This document shows, in pieces, positions 58,284 through 64,000 of a stretch of DNA of 64,000 bases (positions are counted from its first letter, which is position 1; each line of letters begins with the position of its first letter). A program made the position numbers and the translations under genes. This DNA is from Helicostylum pulchrum (Eukaryota > Mucoromycota > Mucoromycetes > Mucorales > Mucoraceae), in NCBI GenBank assembly GCA_025677825.1, contig JAIXMO010000045.1:182092-246091 (forward strand), written 5' to 3'. The notes below the pieces were generated by a model, which had not been told where the DNA came from, searched no databases, and worked only from the letters and a program-made list of their open reading frames with translations.

Positions 58284-59289
58284 TGTTCTTTACGTGGAAG
58301 AAAAGATCAACTTCATTTTTTTTAAATAAAGAAAGTGAAAAATAATACATGTGCATATATGTGTACATACGTCACTTGTCTGGTTAAACGTGGATTAAGG
58401 GGGTCGATAGAGCAAAAAAGCTAAAAAATGATAGGCCGTAAAAATAGTTTTTTTTATCTGCAATGTAAGAAAAGCATGTTTGTCCTTTTTATTACCGAAC
58501 CCATTTCGTTTGCATTTTTACTAACAATACAATACATCCGTTTTAATCATATCATATACAAAAGGAGCATTTTTTTAGTACGTTTCTGTTTGTAGAATCT
58601 GAGCTATGAAATAGAAAAGATTCAAATATTAAATAAAAACAAACGATACAAGAAAGTGAACTTTTTACAGTTCCGTTTTTAAAAGGGTTAAGGTTTTTGG
58701 CCCTCTCTCCAAGCCTACGGTTGGAAAAAGGTAATTTAGCCAATAAACGACAAGTATCGAGGAACTGAGAGTTATTTTACACATTACATGTGCTATAAGG
58801 TGAAAATATCCACTGATACCAATTTGCTTTTTTGTTAACTACACACTCTATTTTTTTTGCATGAAACAAGTGTACGTAAAAAGATGAAATATAACACATG
58901 AATAAAAGTGATCATCCATTTTATCAGCCCAAGGCGTATTTATTTGCTTTTTTTAGAGTAGTTGGATAAATCACTTTTTCTTCCTCTTTATCTTTATTAC
59001 ATACCACCATCAGTAAGTTTTTTTATATTATATGTGTACTTTTTAATAGAGTTTATATCGTATATTCATTATGCTGCCTTTTTTTTTAGAGCTGAAAAAA
59101 AAAAAAAGCAAATTTAGCGGAACTCATGGTCTTGTGCAAGCTTATGCACGGAGGTTGCTTTAAGAAGAACCGCATCTTTTTGTTCTTTATTTTTCGCTCA
59201 AAAAGACGCTATAATAAAGGTACGTGTACTCCGCAATAAATATCACAGGCTTGCTTTTTATCTCATTCTAATCCACGTATTTTTTTTCT
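58284..59289. other. Intergenic region with repeat debris
   Basis: It contains the MFS promoter, dispersed repeat B copy 2 (58,380-58,595) and AT-rich sequence with homopolymer runs. No gene is supported. Confidence 0.55.
58380..58595 (-). repeat. Dispersed repeat B, copy 2 (inverted relative to copy 1)
   Basis: Reverse complement of the sequence at about 44,300-44,515, with scattered differences. The best blocks are 'tgcaatgtaagaaaagcatg' and 'ggattaagggggtc'. Confidence 0.85.
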
Positions 59290-60330
59290 AAATCTAGAAA
59301 CCAAACCGTAGGTACGGGAATGGGGGCTAGTCAGTCTAAGCCGATACTTGCTCAAGTCAAATCGATTAGTAAGACGTATAATCTTGCATTGTCCAGTATA
59401 CCGCTGTATCAGGTACCTTTCCCCTTAGGGAACCTTAAAAAAATATGCAAGTGACTAACAGGCTTTTAAAAGCCTCAACCAATACCAAAACTTACTTCGG
59501 ATTTTAAAGAAGTTGCTAGATGACGATGTTGATGAGCCCATATTCCCCAGTATCGTATGGAACTTTCAAGCCGAAGAAAGAACTTGGATTGCAGATAAAA
59601 GCATGTAGTTTTCTGTTATAGGTATTGTAATGACCGATTCATGGGGCCTTTTCCAAAGGCGTAACTTTGTCCAAGACCACGAGCATACGTTTTGGATAGA
59701 GTATGCTGTACCGATCTTCAGACATTTCTCCTTGATAAATAAAAATATCTCGTTTAGCTGGTAAATAATAAAATATAGTATAATAAGAGTACACTAACAT
59801 TTATTTCTGACAAAAAAAAGGTGTGAGTCTGTAGTTTCATCCCATACTCATAGTCAAACTGTGTCTGATGTATGGAGCAATGCTTCCGAAAAACTATTCT
59901 CTGACGGTGTGGCGAGGACTAGCGAAGCAAAAGTTATTGTTAGGAGTCGCCTGGTCCATATGCTCGTGAAAACGTTGTTCATTCGTTAGGCGATACTGAG
60001 AAACTGATAGCCTTGATGATCAATTCGTTACAATCAGAGAGTCTACGTTACCAAAATGCATCAATCTCGACAATTACCAATTCAGCCGTCTTTGGTGTTC
60101 AGTGGATTCGTAATAAGATCACGTTCTTGAAGACAAGTCTTTGTGATGCTTATAAATGGGAAGTTGTTGAGTTGAGAAGTGCAACAATCCCTGTAACCTG
60201 GGATTCGAAGGTCGATTTATTACTTGTCTTTGAGTTGGTGGCAACGATACAGGTAGATAATTTGCAGAGTAAATTGTTGACAATTTTCGCTAATTTCTGC
60301 AATAGCACAAAGAGTGAATAACACAATTTG
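59290..60330 (+). pseudogene. Relic of a dispersed hypothetical-protein family
   Basis: Protein-like blocks in changing frames: GMGASQSKPILAQVKSISK at about 59,320-59,400 followed by a splice-like junction, AFKSLNQYQNLLRILKKLLD at about 59,462-59,530, EHTFWIEYAVPIFRHFSLIN with ISFSWCES around 59,690-59,830, and an open 102-residue block at 60,013-60,321 (ENTLRYQNASISTITNS-like start, then AVFGVQWIRNKITFLKTSLC and WDSKVDLLLVFELVATIQ). Stops interrupt the joins, so I treat it as decayed. The central part matches the layout of the relic at 32,860-34,040. Function unknown. Confidence 0.5.
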
Positions 60331-60437
60331 ATGAGATTTAGGGCTACATTGATTAGGTGTTGAGTCCTTTCCATACTATAAAATAAAAATATATTAAGTA
60401 TTAGTAGAAAAAAAAGGGGGTTTTTTTTTGTATATAC

Positions 60438-60524
60438 CTTTTTAGAGTCATTATAGTCTACATCTAGATGCTTTTCTGTAATGTCATCAGACTCGGCACG
60501 TCTTTGTCTCAGCTTAGTCGACAT
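60438..60524 (-). pseudogene. Possible orphan first exon
   Basis: The minus strand begins MSTKLRQRRAESDDITEKHL, then DVDYNDSKK, and ends at a plausible GTATAT donor with an acceptor at about 60,376. The next exon would run antisense to the relic gene and reads poorly. It looks like the 5' end of a real gene (a basic/acidic N-terminus of an ER or membrane protein) whose body is missing. Low confidence. Confidence 0.25.
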
Positions 60525-60599
60525 TCAACAAAACCCCCCAAAAAAAAGTGAGGGAGAAAGAGGTAAAGAAGCTATAAATAAATGTAGAACCTTTTTATT

Positions 60600-62380
60600 T
60601 ACAGTGTCCTTTTCGCGACTTGGAAAATATGATTGGCTAGTTTAAAAATTGTACTTTTTTTCATAATTGACTTTTATCCTAACTCAAAAAACCTTTTTTA
60701 AGTAAACCCTTTCCTTTTATCATCGCGATACTTGCAACGTCAAAACTTGTGTGAATTGTTTGAACAGCACTAAAACAACAGACTTAACGCTAACGAAAAT
60801 ACGTTAGGCGGTATCTCCCCCCCCCCCCCCCTCAGAAATTACTTGAAATGGAAAACTGTAAATAAGCTGTTGCTTACGATAAATTTCGTTTTTGGTGATT
60901 CCACGTATCACTAAAATATAATAAAACTGTTGCTTGACTTTGTGTGGCTCTTGTATTATTGATTTAGTTCAGCTTGTTAAGTAGTCTTAGCAGTCAAAAC
61001 GTGTTTGACAGATGAGATACAATAACATTTAAAGAAAGCAAAAAAAAAAAAAAACCGCAAAGGTGAAAGAAGCGAAAGAAAGAAGCCCAAAGTGAGGTTT
61101 AGGTGACAGGTTCTGTGATTATATATTATAGAAACACCACAAGACACGCAGTGTACAAATCTTCAGGAACGAACCAACAATAGAGAAAAAACAATTAAAC
61201 CCTGTTGGTGGTACTTTTTACCTTAATCGGCATAAAAAAATAAATTAAGCGAGCTTCTGTATTTACGGTTTTTTTTACAATAACCAAAGAAAAAAAAATA
61301 TATCTATTTTAGTGCAATAGTACAAATTTGGGTTTACCCTTCAAGGAGGCATTAAATTGGATCGAAGTAATTCAAAAAATTTCCCTTTGCTTCTGTACAT
61401 TGACAAATCGAGGGTGGCAGAGGTAGAGCAATGACGATTGAAAATTTGCCAATTATCCTTTTCTCAAGTATAGAGCTAGAGGTTCAATAACTAAGTCGTT
61501 CTATACTCTTAAGCCTTAGGGTAGATCTCACATATAAGCGTGCCTCTCTCTAAGAAATATAACTGATGGGCGTCCACGTTACGGTTTATGGTAGACTGAT
61601 GTATTTCGTTGTCAAAGGACCTTTGCAGGATGCTTCAAAGCTTTGGCTGTTGTAGTTCACGCCTTTTATGCAGTGTGCAGTTGAGGCTTTGAATGGATGA
61701 AAAAAGTCAGTATACGCACTTGTAAAGACAAAAATAAAGATCGACTTAAATTAAAGAACCTATACAAGAACGGTAAAGCTTACATCTCAATTAACTAGAA
61801 CGGCGCTGGCAGTTCTGAAATTGGAAGACGCACAAGGTGTAGAAAATGGAAGCTAGAAGTTATTTATCTCATCTGAAAGCCTTTACATTACTTCTGTGAG
61901 GAGAACGTGTTGTTAATAAATGAGAAGCATTTTAAATAAATGACACTTGTACATTTGCTGTTGACTTTATGGTGTTTTAATTATATCTCTTATATTGATT
62001 GTATGATATACATGATCATCTGTTCTAACTCTTTAGGGTTGATATATCATAGCATGCTATGTATTAATAGAGCTTAAAAAGAATAGAGAGCATAAAAGAA
62101 GGGAATCCGTGATGTACGGACTATTTACATGTAAGCTTCAACAAAAAAACTCACTTTAGCGGTATAACTTTTTAAGCTACTGATCTTGAGAATTGCATGC
62201 CTTTAATATAACTAAAATATAAAAAGTGGGCTTTCTCTTTGATTACTCTTAATCTTTTACTACTATTATATTCCCTATTGTTTGTTTTAACACATAGTTT
62301 GGTTCCCTTGAATTGTTTAAATTCATTGTATCTTTTTTACTTTTATTAAAAACTTTACCACAACTTTTAAGTCGTTCTAC
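60600..62380. other. Gene-free interval between relics
   Basis: No coherent coding sequence. It includes a run of about 14 C residues near 60,818 and an A-run near 61,038. It may be the decayed upstream part of the transposon relic that follows, but I cannot show this. Confidence 0.45.
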
Positions 62381-62389
62381 TTATAAAAC

Positions 62390-63970
62390 AGGAACTGGCG
62401 CTCACTATTTATACTACAACTTCCAAACCCCAGATTTCTAACACTTATCAAGGCCTATTTGAAGGAAGTGTCTTTGATGATCAAATTGAAGAATCCGGTA
62501 TGACTATGTCATTAGCCATGAATGTTGATGGCCTTTTGCCTTTCAAAATGTGATTTTTTCTGCTTTCTTTATCCTACGTTGAAAGATTTGATCACGTTAG
62601 AAAAGGCTGGCATAACTGTAGGAGCTAGTACGTACAAAGCCAGCTTGATTCATGTCGTAGGTGATATTCTTGGAATGGTCGATATTTGTTTCCATTCCGG
62701 GCACATCGCATTCACAGGGTGTCGTATATGTTTGATTCGAGGTATATACTTGAAGAAGAAGCGAGCCGTTGTTTTTTCAGAAACAATCCCTGCAACAGTG
62801 AACGCAAATGTCTTTGTTTACCACACTTATCGAAGCAGTGAAGACTATCGCTTGGGAAGCATGGTATGAAATAGAGATAGACAAATAAGCATTATTAACA
62901 AAAACAGACACGGCTAATCGAGCTGGAAATGCGTGTTGTGTCGACAACATTGATTTCATGCAATACATTGTTCCTACATTGGTAGTCGAAGCTATTAAAA
63001 TGAAAGCATTTGATGTAGCTGCAACTGAAGAAGCACGTAGTAGACGGAAGAGAGGCAAGAAAGACCCGCTTGTTGAGGCCCAGTCGTTGAAAGAAGATGC
63101 TTCGGGGGTGATAAACGAGTCTTGTAATGCATCACAGTGCCTATCAAAAACATGCCGCTTGACTGAACGGTATTGTATATCAAATGAGGATCTTGTGGAG
63201 ATTGACAGGTATATATACATCGCCCATATATTATAACGTATTATTTTACATGATATACTCATCATTTTACGGTATTGTTCAATAGATTAATCGATGCCTG
63301 GCGTGCTTATCTGAAGTACTTTGGCGAAAAGACCTTCACAACCAATCAACATTATTTAAGTCATGCTACAAGTATAATTGCTTTAATTGAACCTCTTCTC
63401 CTGATAAGCGCGCGAGCCTTAGAACGAATGATCAGGCAGGTCAAATGCTTGATCAAATCCCGGTCAAAGCCTACCGAAAACACTGTAACTGTGATGAAAG
63501 AGCGTCACTCTCTTGCATGTAGAGCTTGAAATGGACAAGATGCTTTAATAACGAGTGAGAATAAAGCTATCACAGTCCATAATTTTTATGATAATGATGA
63601 TGTAGTAACGGTAGCGTCAGCTTTCCCTTTGCTTCGTGATGGAGATATCATACAGTACTACTTAGAATATTGTATTCCTCAAACCGGGCAGATATTAAAC
63701 TTGAAGAGAGGAAATAAAATGTCTGTTGTGATCGTAATGAATAAGGAACCTATTCAGTATGCATCGGGAAGCGCGAGAGTGATCTTTGGCGTGAACGACA
63801 GTAGAGTTCAAGCCCTAGTCAATATCGAAGCTTGTTTATTGTATAACGGCTTTAATCATTGCTTCAAGTCGTCAGATTTACAGCTATCCTCCCAAGTAGT
63901 CGAAGCCAGAGATATTGTTGGTCTGGCCATCCTGATTCTTCAATCATCAACGATTACACTTCGCATGTAA
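62390..63970 (+). mobile_element. Decayed Tnp2-type (CACTA/Plavaka-like) DNA-transposon transposase
   Basis: Transposase relic. Block 1 (about 62,437-62,555) reads TYQGLFEGSVFDDQIEESGM, then TMSLAMNVDGL, a segment typical of the tnp2 transposase family, and then a stop. Block 2 (62,522-62,869 frame) reads YKASLIHVVGDILGMVDICF, then SGHIAFTGCRICLIRGIYLK, the metal/zinc-like 'GHxxxxxCRxC..RG' element of the same family. Block 3 (62,958-63,236) carries CRLTERYCISNEDLVEIDR. Block 4 (63,275-63,529) carries LIDAWRAYLKYFGEKTF, then ALERMIRQVKCLIKSRSKPT, corresponding to the 'RSMERxIG..sKLIKSk' motif of the DUF4218-type C-terminal region. Block 5 (63,629-63,970) is an open C-terminal tail (EARDIVGLAILILQSS). 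Frameshifts and stops between blocks show it is inactive. No terminal inverted repeats or target duplications were identified. Confidence 0.6.
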
Positions 63971-64000
63971 TGTGTAAAGGATTAGAATAAACATGTTTAA

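Noticed and set aside
1..64000. CRISPR arrays, operons or bacterial-type islands
   Set aside because: No direct-repeat/spacer array is present. All real genes have spliceosomal introns or a eukaryotic context.

Overview
This window is nuclear DNA from a fungus, most likely a Mucorales-type zygomycete (Rhizopus/Mucor group). The reasons are: AT-rich spacers, many short GT-AG introns (about 50-95 nt), fungal housekeeping genes (ROM2-type RhoGEF, PAN1, Kel/Tea kelch protein, MAN1/HEH, SMC6, NUP54, HAS1, bifunctional THI6), and decayed members of large hypothetical gene families that I associate with Mucorales. The genus is an inference. All exon models were built by hand from splice signals and phase. 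Every complete multi-exon model listed as a CDS sums to a multiple of three, except the C2 gene, whose 3' end is unresolved.

Layout. 1-2,719: 3' part of a Rho1 exchange factor. 3,390-4,020 and 8,633-9,335: two arms of a diverged inverted duplication around an intersectin-like PAN1 gene (4,240-8,815). 9.8-11.7 kb: decayed family gene and a dispersed repeat. 12,349-15,247: kelch/coiled-coil polarity protein with a GC-AG intron. 16,416-20,057: intact 1,023-aa Hsp70-fold-like protein of unknown function with a degenerate nucleotide-binding motif. 21,012-23,198: MAN1/HEH inner nuclear membrane protein. 23,544-24,524: seven-TM DUF4203-like protein. 24,818-28,546: SMC6. 29,689-30,401: GPI-anchored Kre9/Knh1-like wall protein. 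30.4-35.5 kb: gene-poor, with a relic gene and repeats.

35.5-44.3 kb is a compact gene block: C2-domain protein, alpha/beta hydrolase, TMEM42-like membrane protein (overlapping the hydrolase stop), NUP54, HAS1 and THI6. 44.3-48.7 kb is a gene desert with one tRNA-Ala. 48,711-49,665 encodes a secreted Thr/Cys-rich protein with a minisatellite. 49.7-54.2 kb is another desert. 54.2-58.3 kb holds a small helical protein, an O-methyltransferase and an MFS transporter, all on the minus strand. 58.3-64 kb is a graveyard of repeats, a decayed family gene and a Tnp2-type transposase relic.

The genes are ordinary separately transcribed eukaryotic units, with no operon or biosynthetic cluster. PAN1, the RhoGEF and the kelch protein all bear on polarised growth and endocytosis, but their proximity may be chance. 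The most unusual items are the inverted PAN1 duplication, the Hsp70-like protein that has lost its phosphate-binding loop, the EH-EH-WH2-SH3-SH3 PAN1 and the transposon/repeat debris.
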